A DNA stretch of 52,508 nt from RGIG8785 sp045655245 (GTDB taxonomy: Bacteria > Bacillota > Clostridia > RGIG8785): NCBI GenBank assembly GCA_045655245.1, contig JAZOOX010000022.1, positions 1-52,508 on the forward strand. Direction: 5' to 3'. Shown here piece by piece: positions 7,053 through 15,193 of this stretch. The notes under the pieces were generated by a model. It had not been told where the DNA came from. It saw nothing but the letters and a program-made list of their open reading frames with translations, and made no database searches. Each line of letters opens with the position of its first letter. Position 1 is the stretch's first letter. The translations under genes and the position numbers were made by a program.

Positions 7053-7988
7053 TTCAGTGCTCGTTTTTTGCATTGCGGCGCCATGTCCGCCAAACACCGT
7101 CCATTTTCCCGGAGGCAACAGTTCAAACAACGCCGCCCGCTCCCGTGCTGCCAGAGCAGGGTCCGTATCCACCGACGTCAGCAGGGCGGGGGCAATACGG
7201 TTATATTCCCGCTGACGGCGGGTTTGCTCCTTCACATTGATATAAACATCCCCGCTGAACACCAGTTTTTGACGCGGCTCAATAAAGACCGTTTCCCCCT
7301 TGATATGTCCCCCTGCCCCCTGCCAGACCGAAAACCGCAGATCTTCCCAAGCCACCTCTCCGATAGGAACCAACAACCCCGTTCCATGCCGTGAACCGAT
7401 CAGGGAAAAGTTCTTGCCCGAAGGCGGTCGATAACGAGACAGAATCTTGCTGATACGGACATAGGGAGCGTGTTCCTTTTCTGCTTCCCGAAACCCGGGC
7501 AATCCCTGGCGCTCGGCGGCAAAGTTCGAGGCGCAATCGGCGTTTAAAAAGACCCGTTCAAAAGCATCCAGTCCCCCGCAATGGTCAATGTCGGCATGGG
7601 TCAACAGCAGATCTTTCGGGCGGTGGTCAAAGTCGGGAATATAAACTTTCAAGGCATCGAAGAGTGCTTTTTGATAACAGGCAAAGCCACTGTCCACGAA
7701 CAATAGCCGTTCCCCCAAAAAGACGGCAGTATTACTGCCGCAAGGCGGTTCGCAGAAGAGGAGCCGTGCCCCTGCCGCCCCCTGACTGCAAGTGATGCGC
7801 GGGGCAAAGTCCTTATGACGATAACGAAACAACGCTTCGGCAATCTGCCCGACAGCGGAAAACGTCTGCCTTGACGGGCGGTTTTGCACTGCCAAAAAGT
7901 CCCGAATGGCGGCGGCATCACGGCGTACTTCCGCTTCCTCCTCTGCCGTAACGCCCATTTTTTCCAAAGTATGAAATGTTCGTTTCAT
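7038..7988 (-). CDS. MBL-fold metallo-hydrolase
   Basis: 316 residues. The metallo-beta-lactamase fold is shown by LTHADIDHCGG (HxDxDH zinc-binding motif), the later histidine in GAGGHIKGE, and FSGDVYIN, with a C-terminal GGHGA. The first 70 residues are helical and not part of the core. Such proteins hydrolyse thioesters, phosphodiesters or lactones; the substrate is not apparent. AGGAGG lies 6 bases before the ATG. Its C-terminus (TSTESVLV) is encoded by the pflA terminator hairpin, so the last residues are probably dispensable. Confidence 0.8.
   Translation of the reverse strand: MKRTFHTLEKMGVTAEEEAEVRRDAAAIRDFLAVQNRPSRQTFSAVGQIAEALFRYRHKDFAPRITCSQGAAGARLLFCEPPCGSNTAVFLGERLLFVDSGFACYQKALFDALKVYIPDFDHRPKDLLLTHADIDHCGGLDAFERVFLNADCASNFAAERQGLPGFREAEKEHAPYVRISKILSRYRPPSGKNFSLIGSRHGTGLLVPIGEVAWEDLRFSVWQGAGGHIKGETVFIEPRQKLVFSGDVYINVKEQTRRQREYNRIAPALLTSVDTDPALAARERAALFELLPPGKWTVFGGHGAAMQKTSTESVLV
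7041..7069. terminator. Terminator of pflBA inside a convergent gene overlap
   Basis: A near-perfect hairpin CGAGCACTGA-TTCAGTGCTCG (7043-7063) followed by TTTTTT. It overlaps the pflA stop and also encodes the last residues of the MBL-fold protein on the other strand. Confidence 0.8.
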
Positions 7989-8092
7989 ACATCCCCTCCT
8001 ATACTTTTTTCATATATACCACAAAGTTTGCTTATATTTGGCTTTTTGCAAGATTTTATCCGTCAGTTTTTGTCGAGATATATCAAAAAATA

Positions 8093-8104
8093 TATACCGG
8101 TATA
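8093..8104. repeat. 12-bp perfect palindrome upstream of the mdh-frd operon
   Basis: TATACCGGTATA reads identically on both strands, in an AT-rich stretch that also has the 8-bp palindrome GATATATC at 8076-8083. It lies about 30 bases before the Rex-like box and could be an operator. Confidence 0.4.
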
Positions 8105-8135
8105 CCCTTTTAGTAATTCTATAAGTAGAAATTCT

Positions 8136-8153
8136 TTGTTAAAATAATAACGA
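8136..8153. promoter_or_regulatory. Rex-like operator overlapping a candidate promoter
   Basis: TTGTTAAAATAATAACGA resembles the 18-base Rex consensus TTGTTAAN4TTAACAA, with two mismatches in the defined positions. Rex represses fermentative and NADH-reoxidising genes and leaves DNA when NADH/NAD+ rises. TAAAAT (8140-8145) inside the box could be the -10 element; no good -35 is seen 17 bases upstream. About 108 bases of leader follow, including an inverted pair GGACC (near 8175) and GGTCC (near 8203). Confidence 0.5.
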
Positions 8154-8260
8154 ACTCTAAAATGGGGTAGGTTGGACCATCGTTTTTAGCTTGCCCAGCG
8201 AGGGTCCGAATTATACCAAAGAAAAGTCGATGCACACACAAAATTTGAGGAGACGAAAGT

Positions 8261-9202
8261 ATGAACAAAATCACCATTATCGGAACCGGCAGTGTTGGTT
8301 CCACCATCGCGTACACCCTGACCGTTATGGGACTTGCCTCCGAAATCGTAATGATTGACATCAACGGCGAAAAGGCGTTGGGCGAAGCACTGGACATCCG
8401 CCAAGGAACCCCCTTCTGCAACCCGTCCAACATCTATGCAGGAAGCTATGCAGATGCCGCTGACTCGAACATCGTTATCGTTACTTCGGGTCTGGCAAGA
8501 AAACCGGGACAAACCCGTTTGGATTTGGCGCAGGTCAACGTGGATATCACCAAATCGATTATCCCCGAAATCGTCCGTTACGCCCCCGATGCATTTTATG
8601 TGATCGTCAGCAACCCTGTCGATATTCTTACCTACACCTTCCACAAGTTCTCGGGATTACCCGAAGAACGGATCATCGGGTCGGGAACCATTTTGGACAC
8701 TGCCCGGTTGCGTTCCAGAATTTCCGAGTACTTCTCGGTCAACCAAAAGAACGTACACGCCTATGTCTTGGGTGAGCACGGCGACTCCTCGTTTATTCCG
8801 TGGTCGATTGCCAATATCTCCAATGTACCGATCGAAGACTTTGCCAACTCGATTAACAGCGACACCTTCTATCCCGAACTGAATCGTACCGAAGTAGAAG
8901 AGTATGTCCGCAAGTCGGGTGCCCGTGTAATTCAGCGTAAAGGTGCCACCTTCTACGCTGTCTCCATCTCGGTCTGCCATGTTTGCAAATGCCTCTTAAG
9001 CGGTATCGACACCACCCTGACCGTCTCTACCATGCTCCACGGCGAGTATGGCATTGACGATGTATGTCTGAGTCTGTTAAACGTCGTCGGTGACAAGGGT
9101 GCCCACAGTAAAATTCTGTTGCCCTTGAATGACGAAGAAGTCCGCGCCCTGCACCACAGCGCAGACACTTTAAAATCCATTATTAAACAATTGAAATTTT
9201 AA
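8261..9202 (+). CDS. mdh: NAD-dependent malate dehydrogenase (LDH/MDH superfamily)
   Basis: 313 residues. NAD-binding GTGSVGS at 8-14, catalytic D146 and R149, proton-relay H173 in GEHGDS. The family splits on the residue after the conserved A in the mobile loop. Lactate dehydrogenases have Gln there (QKPGETR type); this protein has Arg, R80, in ARKPGQTR, the malate dehydrogenase signature. In Bacillus LDH that single Q-to-R change switches the enzyme to oxaloacetate. It therefore most likely reduces oxaloacetate to malate with NADH. Context agrees: fumarase follows after a 19-base gap and fumarate reductase closes the operon. The rest of the loop (TRLDL) is LDH-like, so automatic annotation may call it lactate dehydrogenase. 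The start at 8261 has GAGGAG 7-8 bases upstream. Confidence 0.85.
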   Translation: MNKITIIGTGSVGSTIAYTLTVMGLASEIVMIDINGEKALGEALDIRQGTPFCNPSNIYAGSYADAADSNIVIVTSGLARKPGQTRLDLAQVNVDITKSIIPEIVRYAPDAFYVIVSNPVDILTYTFHKFSGLPEERIIGSGTILDTARLRSRISEYFSVNQKNVHAYVLGEHGDSSFIPWSIANISNVPIEDFANSINSDTFYPELNRTEVEEYVRKSGARVIQRKGATFYAVSISVCHVCKCLLSGIDTTLTVSTMLHGEYGIDDVCLSLLNVVGDKGAHSKILLPLNDEEVRALHHSADTLKSIIKQLKF

Positions 9203-9221
9203 TGCCGAAAGGATGAACAAC

Positions 9222-10598
9222 ATGGATTTCCGTATTGAACACGATTCGATGGGCGAGGTTAAAGTCCCTGCCGATCGTCTTTGGGCAGCGCAAACCCAAA
9301 GAAGTCACGAGAATTTTGAAATCGGTGTCGGAATCGAAACGATGCCCGCCGAAATTGTCCACGCCTTCGGTGTGCTGAAAAAAGCCGCCGCCATCACCAA
9401 CCATGCGCTCCGTCCCGAAAAGATGACCGCCGAGAAACTGGCGGCAATCAAGACGGCTTGTGACGAGGTGATGAACGGCACGTTGTTAGACCACTTCCCC
9501 TTGGTTGTTTGGCAGACCGGGTCGGGTACCCAATCGAACATGAACACCAACGAAGTTATTGCTAACCGCGGCAACGAAATCGCAGGCACCAAACTGCTGC
9601 ATCCCAACGATGATGTCAATATGAGCCAGTCCTCTAACGACACCTTCCCCACGGCGATGCACATTGCCGCCGTTTTAATGATCGAAGACAAGTTGATCCC
9701 CGCCGCCGAGACCTTGATTGACACCTTTATTCGTCTGGAAAAGGAAAACGAAGGGATCGTTAAGAGCGGTCGCACCCATCTCCAGGATGCAACCCCCATC
9801 ACCTTCAGCCAAGAGATCAGCGGCTGGCGTTCCAGCTTAGAGCGGGATGTTGAACTGCTCCGCCTGGCGGTCCGTCCCTTGCACGAGCTGGCTCTGGGCG
9901 GTACCGCTGTTGGTACCGGCTTAAACGCTCCTGCAGGATTTGCTCAGCAGGTTGCCGAAGAAGTAGGCAAGATTACCGGCAAACCTTTTGTCACCGCCGC
10001 CAATAAATTCCACGCTTTGACCTCGAAAGACGAGCTGGTCTTTGCCCACGGCGCCATCAAGGCACTTGCGGCAGATATGATGAAGATTGCCAACGACGTG
10101 CGTTGGTTGGCAAGCGGTCCCCGCGACGGCCTGGGCGAAATCTTTATCCCCGAAAACGAGCCCGGTTCTTCCATTATGCCGGGTAAGGTCAACCCCACCC
10201 AGTGTGAGGCTGTGACCATGGTTGCCGTCCAGGTTATGGGCAACGATGTAGCCGTCGGTATGGCCGCATCCCAGGGCAACTTTGAGCTGAACGTGTTTAT
10301 GCCCGTCTGCATTTATAATTTCCTGCAATCGGGTCGTTTACTTGCCGAAGCGATTTTATCCTTCAATAAGAACTGCGCTGTCGGCATTAAAGCCAACCGC
10401 GAAAAAATGCACCACAATCTGCACAACTCGCTGATGTTGGTCACGGCGTTGAACCCCTATATTGGTTACGAAAACGCCGCCAAGACTGCAAAAAAGGCAT
10501 TCCGCGACAACATTTCTTTAAAAGAAGCCTGTGTTGCGTTAGGATTTTTAACCGAAGAAAAGTTTGACGAGGTATTCCACCCCGAACAAATGGTATAA
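9222..10598 (+). CDS. fumC: Fumarate hydratase, class II
   Basis: 458 residues, oxygen-stable iron-free fumarase interconverting malate and fumarate. Signature SSIMPGKVNPTQCEA (the family GSxxMPxKxNP loop) is present, as are TGSGTQSNMNTNEVIANR and SGRTHLQDATP, which form the active site at subunit interfaces. I choose the ATG at 9222 (MDFRIEHDSMG) because AAAGGA then lies about 8 bases upstream and the alignment to FumC begins there; an ATG at 9213 overlaps the ribosome binding site. Second gene of the operon, 13 bases before hdrB. Confidence 0.95.
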   Translation: MDFRIEHDSMGEVKVPADRLWAAQTQRSHENFEIGVGIETMPAEIVHAFGVLKKAAAITNHALRPEKMTAEKLAAIKTACDEVMNGTLLDHFPLVVWQTGSGTQSNMNTNEVIANRGNEIAGTKLLHPNDDVNMSQSSNDTFPTAMHIAAVLMIEDKLIPAAETLIDTFIRLEKENEGIVKSGRTHLQDATPITFSQEISGWRSSLERDVELLRLAVRPLHELALGGTAVGTGLNAPAGFAQQVAEEVGKITGKPFVTAANKFHALTSKDELVFAHGAIKALAADMMKIANDVRWLASGPRDGLGEIFIPENEPGSSIMPGKVNPTQCEAVTMVAVQVMGNDVAVGMAASQGNFELNVFMPVCIYNFLQSGRLLAEAILSFNKNCAVGIKANREKMHHNLHNSLMLVTALNPYIGYENAAKTAKKAFRDNISLKEACVALGFLTEEKFDEVFHPEQMV

Positions 10599-10611
10599 GG
10601 GAGGTATTTGT

Positions 10612-11403
10612 GTGAAAGTCAGTTATTTCCCCGGGTGTACTTTAAAAACCAAAGCCACCGATCTGGACCGCTATGCCAGAAAGTGCGCTGAGGTTTTGGG
10701 CATCACCTTAGAAGAATTAGAGGATTGGCAATGTTGCGGCGGGGTCTTTACCACTTCCCGCAAGGAAGTTGCCACTAAACTCTCCTCGGTAAGAGCGTTA
10801 AAGACTTCTTATCAAAAGGGTCAGCCGTTGGTCACCGTATGCTCTGCCTGTCACAATGTGTTAAAGCAGACCAATCACATGATGGCTAACGACGAAGAGT
10901 TTGCCGACCGTGCCAACCGCTATATGGCGGAAGACACCGATTATCATGGTGAGGCAACGGTTTACCACTACCTGGAACTCCTTCGGGATGTGGTCGGATT
11001 TGACCAATTAAAAGAAAAGGTCGTAAACCCCTTGACGGGAATGAAGATCGCCCCCTACTACGGTTGTCTGTTGCTCCGCCCCAACAGCGTGATGCAGATG
11101 GACGACCCCGAAAACCCCCGTATTATCGAGGACTTTTTACGGGCATTGGGTGCAGAGCCTGTCGTTTCCGCTTACCGTAACGAATGTTGCGGCGGCTATG
11201 TTTCGGTAGAAAATCCCGAACTGGCCAAGAAGAAGAGCAACGCCGTGACCGAAAGCGCCGCATCCTTAGGTGCCGAGATGATGGTCACCGCCTGCCCGCT
11301 CTGCCGTTATAATTTAGAGAAAAACGGGTCCGAGATCCCCGTGGTTTATTTTACCGAGTTACTGGCACAAGCCCTCGGTGTAAAGGAGGATACCAATGAA
11401 TAA
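10612..11403 (+). CDS. hdrB: Heterodisulfide reductase-like subunit B (HdrB)
   Basis: 263 residues, starting at GTG 10612 with GGGAGG about 9 bases upstream; a longer reading from 10564 would overlap fumC and has no ribosome site. It contains two complete CCG cysteine motifs, C9-C41-C42-C77-C80 and C152-C192-C193-C228-C231. In methanogen HdrB these bind two non-cubane [4Fe-4S] clusters that cleave the CoM-CoB disulfide. Bacterial homologues in Flx-Hdr complexes are proposed to act on DsrC-like or other disulfides. Here no disulfide protein is nearby, and the terminal acceptor may be the fumarate reductase encoded downstream. Cytosolic, no membrane segment. It overlaps hdrC by 8 bases. Confidence 0.92.
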   Translation: MKVSYFPGCTLKTKATDLDRYARKCAEVLGITLEELEDWQCCGGVFTTSRKEVATKLSSVRALKTSYQKGQPLVTVCSACHNVLKQTNHMMANDEEFADRANRYMAEDTDYHGEATVYHYLELLRDVVGFDQLKEKVVNPLTGMKIAPYYGCLLLRPNSVMQMDDPENPRIIEDFLRALGAEPVVSAYRNECCGGYVSVENPELAKKKSNAVTESAASLGAEMMVTACPLCRYNLEKNGSEIPVVYFTELLAQALGVKEDTNE

Positions 11404-11782
11404 AGAGTATCTTCAGAGTGAACTCATCCGCGAAAGCGGCGTGAATCCTAAAAAGTGTATGCGTTGCGGTAAGTGCTCTGCCACCTGCCCCGCCTACGAT
11501 GCGATGGAGTATCATCCCCATCAGTTTGTTTATATGGTAGAAAGTGGCGACATCGAGCCGTTACTCAAGTCCGAGTCGCTCTACACCTGCCTGTCCTGCT
11601 TTGCTTGTATTGACCGTTGCCCCCGTGGCGTTGAACCCGCCAAGTTGGTCGAGGCTGTCCGTCTCGCCGTGGTACGGGAGCAAGGGAAGAATCGGTTAAA
11701 AGCAGACGACATTCCTGCATTGACAGATGAAGAAACGCCCCAGCAATTGTTGGTCAGTGCGTTTAGAAAGTACAGTAAGTAA
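11396..11782 (+). CDS. hdrC: Heterodisulfide reductase-like subunit C (HdrC)
   Basis: 128 residues, a small electron-transfer subunit with two [4Fe-4S] motifs: C21-C24-C27-C31 and C65-C68-C71-C75. It relays electrons between HdrA and HdrB. There is no membrane segment, so it belongs to the soluble HdrABC type rather than HdrDE. Start overlaps the end of hdrB; a GGAGG lies 6-7 bases before the ATG. Confidence 0.93.
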   Translation: MNKEYLQSELIRESGVNPKKCMRCGKCSATCPAYDAMEYHPHQFVYMVESGDIEPLLKSESLYTCLSCFACIDRCPRGVEPAKLVEAVRLAVVREQGKNRLKADDIPALTDEETPQQLLVSAFRKYSK

Positions 11783-11796
11783 GGAGGGAAAGACGA

Positions 11797-13791
11797 ATGC
11801 AAAGAATTGGTGTTTTTGTATGTTGGTGCGGTAGCAACATCGCAGGTACGGTTGACGTGCAGGCGGTTTCGGATGCTTTAGCAAACGAGCCCGGCGTTGT
11901 CTTTTCCACCAACTATCAGTATATGTGCTCTCAGGCGGGTCAGGATTTAATCAAAGACGCAGTAAAAGAACACAACCTGACGGGTTTGGTCATCTGCTCC
12001 TGCTCCCCCCGTATGCACGAGGCAACCTTCCGCAAGACGGCGCAAGCCGCAGGGTTAAACCCCTATATGGTCGAGATTGCCAACATCCGTGAGCAATGCT
12101 CCTGGGTGCATAAAGAAATGGAAATCGGCACCGAAAAGGCGATTATTCTGGGTAAAGCCGCTATCGCCAAGGTGCACCTGAATACCCCTCTGACCCCCGG
12201 TGAGTCCCCCGTTACCAAGCGGGCTTTGGTCATCGGCGGCGGTATTGCGGGGATTCAGACTGCATTGGACATCGCCGATGCAGGTTTTAAAGTCGATATC
12301 GTAGAAAAACTCCCCACCATCGGCGGAAAGATGGCACAGCTGGATAAGACCTTCCCCACGTTGGACTGTGCCGCTTGTATCCTGACTCCCAAAATGGTAG
12401 ATGTGGCACAAAACGAAAATGTCCGCATCTTCTCTTACAGCGAAGTCACCGATGTCAAAGGCTTTGTGGGCAACTTCGACGTTACCATCCGCAAAAAGGC
12501 ACGATATGTAAAGGAAGACATTTGTACCGGTTGCGGCGCTTGTGTAGAAAAATGCCCCATGAAAAAGGTTCCCAACGAGTTCAACCTGGGAATGGACAAC
12601 CGCCCTGCGGTTTATATCCCCTTTGCTCAGGCGGTACCGAAGGTTGCCACCATTGACCCCAACGCCTGCAATATGCTGAAAAACGGCAAGTGCGGCTTGT
12701 GTGCAAGAGTTTGTACTGCGGGTGCTATCGACTACACCCAACAGGATGAGCTTATCGAAGAAAAGTACGGCGCCATCGTGGTCGCCACCGGTTACAACCC
12801 CATCTCTATGGACAAATTCGATGAATTTGCGTACAACCAGTCGAAAGACGTTATCACTTCGTTGGAGTTTGAGCGTCTGACCAACGCCGCAGGTCCGACG
12901 GCAGGAAAACTGCTCCGTCCCTCCGACGGAAAGCACCCCGAAAAAATCGTTTTCGTACAGTGTGTCGGCTCCCGCTGCGATGCCTGCAACGAAAAGGGCA
13001 AGGAATACTGCTCGAAGATTTGCTGTATGTACACCGCAAAACACGCCATGCTGGTACGGGATAAGTACCCCGATGTAGAGGTCTATGTCTTCTATATTGA
13101 TGTCCGTACCCCCGGTAAGAACTTTGACGAGTTCTATCGCCGTGCAGTTGATGAATATGGCGTACACTATATTAAAGGTATGGTTGGTAAAGTTGTTCCC
13201 CAAGGAGACAAACTGATGGTCCAGGCCTCCGACCTGTTGGCGGACAAACAGCTGAAGATCGACGCCGATCTGGTTGTTCTTGCCGCCGCCATCGAGCCTG
13301 ATAAGTCTGCCCGTCCCTTAGCGACGATGCTGACCGCCAGCATGGACACCAACGATTTCTTTACCGAAGCACATCCCAAGCTTCGTCCTGTAGAAAGCCC
13401 GACGGCGGGTGTCTTCTTATCGGGTACCTGCCAGGGTCCCAAGGATATTCCGGAAACGGTTTCCCAGGCGTCTGCCGCCGCTGCAAAGGTCATCGGCCTT
13501 TTGGTGAAAGACAAACTGACAGGAAACCCCTGTATTGCAAGTTCCAATGAGCAAATGTGTAACGGATGCTCCTCCTGCGAACGGGTTTGCCCCTACGGTG
13601 CTATCACCTACGCAGACAAAGAGTTCCGTATGCCTGATCGTACCACTTTGGTACGCCGCGTAGCCCAAGTCAATCCTGCGGTCTGCCAGGGTTGCGGTGC
13701 TTGTACCGTAGCCTGCCCCTCGGGTGCGATGGATTTGCGTGGCTTTGCAAGTAATCAGATTATGGCGGAGGTGGATGCAATATGCAAGTAA
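11797..13791 (+). CDS. hdrA: Heterodisulfide reductase-like subunit A (HdrA), bifurcating flavoprotein
   Basis: 664 residues, the usual HdrA length. N-terminal cysteine-containing domain (VCWCGSN, ICSCSPRMHEATF), FAD-binding Rossmann motif GGGIAG at 147-152, cysteines DCAAC at 190-194, then ferredoxin motifs C243-C246-C249-C253 and C291-C299-C302-C306, and two more at the C-terminus, C588-C591-C594-C598 and C630-C633-C636-C640. In characterised HdrABC complexes the HdrA flavin splits electron pairs between a low-potential branch (ferredoxin) and a high-potential branch (HdrB). Everything needed for this appears present. It overlaps flxD by 10 bases. Confidence 0.95.
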   Translation: MQRIGVFVCWCGSNIAGTVDVQAVSDALANEPGVVFSTNYQYMCSQAGQDLIKDAVKEHNLTGLVICSCSPRMHEATFRKTAQAAGLNPYMVEIANIREQCSWVHKEMEIGTEKAIILGKAAIAKVHLNTPLTPGESPVTKRALVIGGGIAGIQTALDIADAGFKVDIVEKLPTIGGKMAQLDKTFPTLDCAACILTPKMVDVAQNENVRIFSYSEVTDVKGFVGNFDVTIRKKARYVKEDICTGCGACVEKCPMKKVPNEFNLGMDNRPAVYIPFAQAVPKVATIDPNACNMLKNGKCGLCARVCTAGAIDYTQQDELIEEKYGAIVVATGYNPISMDKFDEFAYNQSKDVITSLEFERLTNAAGPTAGKLLRPSDGKHPEKIVFVQCVGSRCDACNEKGKEYCSKICCMYTAKHAMLVRDKYPDVEVYVFYIDVRTPGKNFDEFYRRAVDEYGVHYIKGMVGKVVPQGDKLMVQASDLLADKQLKIDADLVVLAAAIEPDKSARPLATMLTASMDTNDFFTEAHPKLRPVESPTAGVFLSGTCQGPKDIPETVSQASAAAAKVIGLLVKDKLTGNPCIASSNEQMCNGCSSCERVCPYGAITYADKEFRMPDRTTLVRRVAQVNPAVCQGCGACTVACPSGAMDLRGFASNQIMAEVDAICK

Positions 13792-14216
13792 ACGGATACA
13801 AACCTTTGATCGTTGCCTTTTGTTGCAACTGGTGTTCCTATGCAGGTGCCGATCTGGCGGGAAACAACCGTCTGAACTATCCTGCAGATGTTAAAATCAT
13901 CCGCGTTCCCTGTTCCTGCCGTGTCAACCCCATGTTCATCCTCCGTGCGTTCCAGCGCGGTGCCGACGGGGTTATCAACTGTGGTTGCCACCCCGGTGAC
14001 TGCCACTACACCTCGGGGAACTACTACACCCGCCGTCGTATGGCTCTGCTCTTCTCGATGCTGGATTATCTGGGCATCGAACGGGAGCGCACCCGTGTTG
14101 AATGGGTCTCTGCGGCAGAAGGTGCTAAGTTCGCCGCTACGATGAACGATTTTGCCGAGAAAGTAGCCGCTCTGGGCGAGAATAAACGATTGGAGGATTT
14201 ACGATGCAAAAAGTAA
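13782..14216 (+). CDS. flxD: MvhD/FlxD-type iron-sulfur electron-transfer protein
   Basis: 144 residues, MvhD family. Cysteines C14-C15, C18 (FCCNWCSYAGAD), then PCSCRVNP and CGCHPGDCHY are the conserved set for a [2Fe-2S] cluster. MvhD/FlxD carries electrons from the input module (hydrogenase, formate dehydrogenase or FlxA) into HdrA. Overlaps hdrA by 10 bases and flxC by 13, indicating tight co-translation. With flxA, flxB and flxC downstream, NAD(P)H rather than hydrogen is the likely electron source. Confidence 0.92.
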   Translation: MQVNGYKPLIVAFCCNWCSYAGADLAGNNRLNYPADVKIIRVPCSCRVNPMFILRAFQRGADGVINCGCHPGDCHYTSGNYYTRRRMALLFSMLDYLGIERERTRVEWVSAAEGAKFAATMNDFAEKVAALGENKRLEDLRCKK

Positions 14217-15193
14217 GCCGTGACGCGCTGGTTGAAAAAGCGGTCGCAATGCTTCGTGACGACAAGGTTTGCGCAGTCCTCGGTTGGCGGAAAGGTGCTT
14301 TTGACTACGACGTCACTCCTTCCCTCTTCACCGATGCCGATGATTTGGAAAACAACTTTGTTTGGAACGATTTTTGCGGCGCAAACCTCTCAAAGTATCT
14401 TGTAGCAAAAACCCGCAAGGCAGAAGGAAAGATTCTGGTTTTCTTAAAGCCCTGCGACACCTACAGTTTTAACCAACTGTTAACCGAACATCGCTTTGAC
14501 CGGGAAAAGGTCTATGCCGTCGGCGTTCCCTGCAACGGCATGGCAGACATCCGCAAGATCAAAGACCTTTGCGGCGAAGGCATTGCCTCCATCACCTGTG
14601 ACGGTGACGGTCTTTCGGTCGAAACCTTATACGACGGTAATAAGACCCTGGCCCTTGCCGATGTACTGGCAGAACGTTGCATCTCCTGCAAGAGCAAGAA
14701 GCACGTTGCCTTTGACGAGTTGTTGGGCGAAACGGGTGAAGTTACCGAATCCAACCGTTTTGACGAAGTAGCACGTTTGGAAAAGATGTCCGCAGACGAG
14801 CGGTTTGACTTCTGGCAAAACGAGCTCTCTCGTTGCATCCGTTGCAACGCCTGCCGTGACGTCTGCCCCGCCTGTACCTGTGAAAAGTGCGTCTTTGACA
14901 ATCCCGCATCGGGAGTCGAAAACAAGGCGGCGGCAAACAGTTTTGAAGAAAAGCTTTTCCACGTCATTCGTGCATTCCATGTTGCAGGTCGCTGTACCGA
15001 CTGCGGCGAATGCTCCCGCGTTTGCCCTCAACAGATCCCCCTGCACCTGTTAAATCGCAAGTTCATCCGTGATATTGACTCCTTCTATGGGGAATATCAG
15101 GCGGGTGCTGAAGTAGGCTCCCGTGCGCCGCTGGTGAACTACACCGAGGACGATTTAGAGCCGTCCGAAGTATTTGAAGGGAGGGGCGAATGA
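14204..15193 (+). CDS. flxC: FlxC-like 4Fe-4S dicluster subunit
   Basis: 329 residues. N-terminal domain of about 200 residues resembling FrhB/FdhB- and AsrA-type subunits (LVFLKPCDTYSFNQLLTEH, CISCKSKKH), then two ferredoxin motifs, CIRCNACRDVCPAC and CTDCGECSRVCPQQ. Flx-Hdr clusters have two related iron-sulfur subunits of this kind, FlxB and FlxC, bridging the NADH-oxidising FlxA and FlxD; which one this is cannot be settled by eye, so the letter is tentative. It is soluble. The start overlaps flxD by 13 bases and the stop overlaps the next ATG. Confidence 0.8.
   Translation: MQKVSRDALVEKAVAMLRDDKVCAVLGWRKGAFDYDVTPSLFTDADDLENNFVWNDFCGANLSKYLVAKTRKAEGKILVFLKPCDTYSFNQLLTEHRFDREKVYAVGVPCNGMADIRKIKDLCGEGIASITCDGDGLSVETLYDGNKTLALADVLAERCISCKSKKHVAFDELLGETGEVTESNRFDEVARLEKMSADERFDFWQNELSRCIRCNACRDVCPACTCEKCVFDNPASGVENKAAANSFEEKLFHVIRAFHVAGRCTDCGECSRVCPQQIPLHLLNRKFIRDIDSFYGEYQAGAEVGSRAPLVNYTEDDLEPSEVFEGRGE

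Noticed and set aside
8261..9202. Call as L-lactate dehydrogenase
   Set aside because: The specificity residue is Arg, not Gln, and the gene neighbours are fumarase and fumarate reductase.
12055..13203. Long minus-strand open frame (382 codons) opposite hdrA
   Set aside because: hdrA on the plus strand has full family motifs and ribosome site; the antisense frame has no recognisable domain or ribosome site and is a codon-bias shadow.
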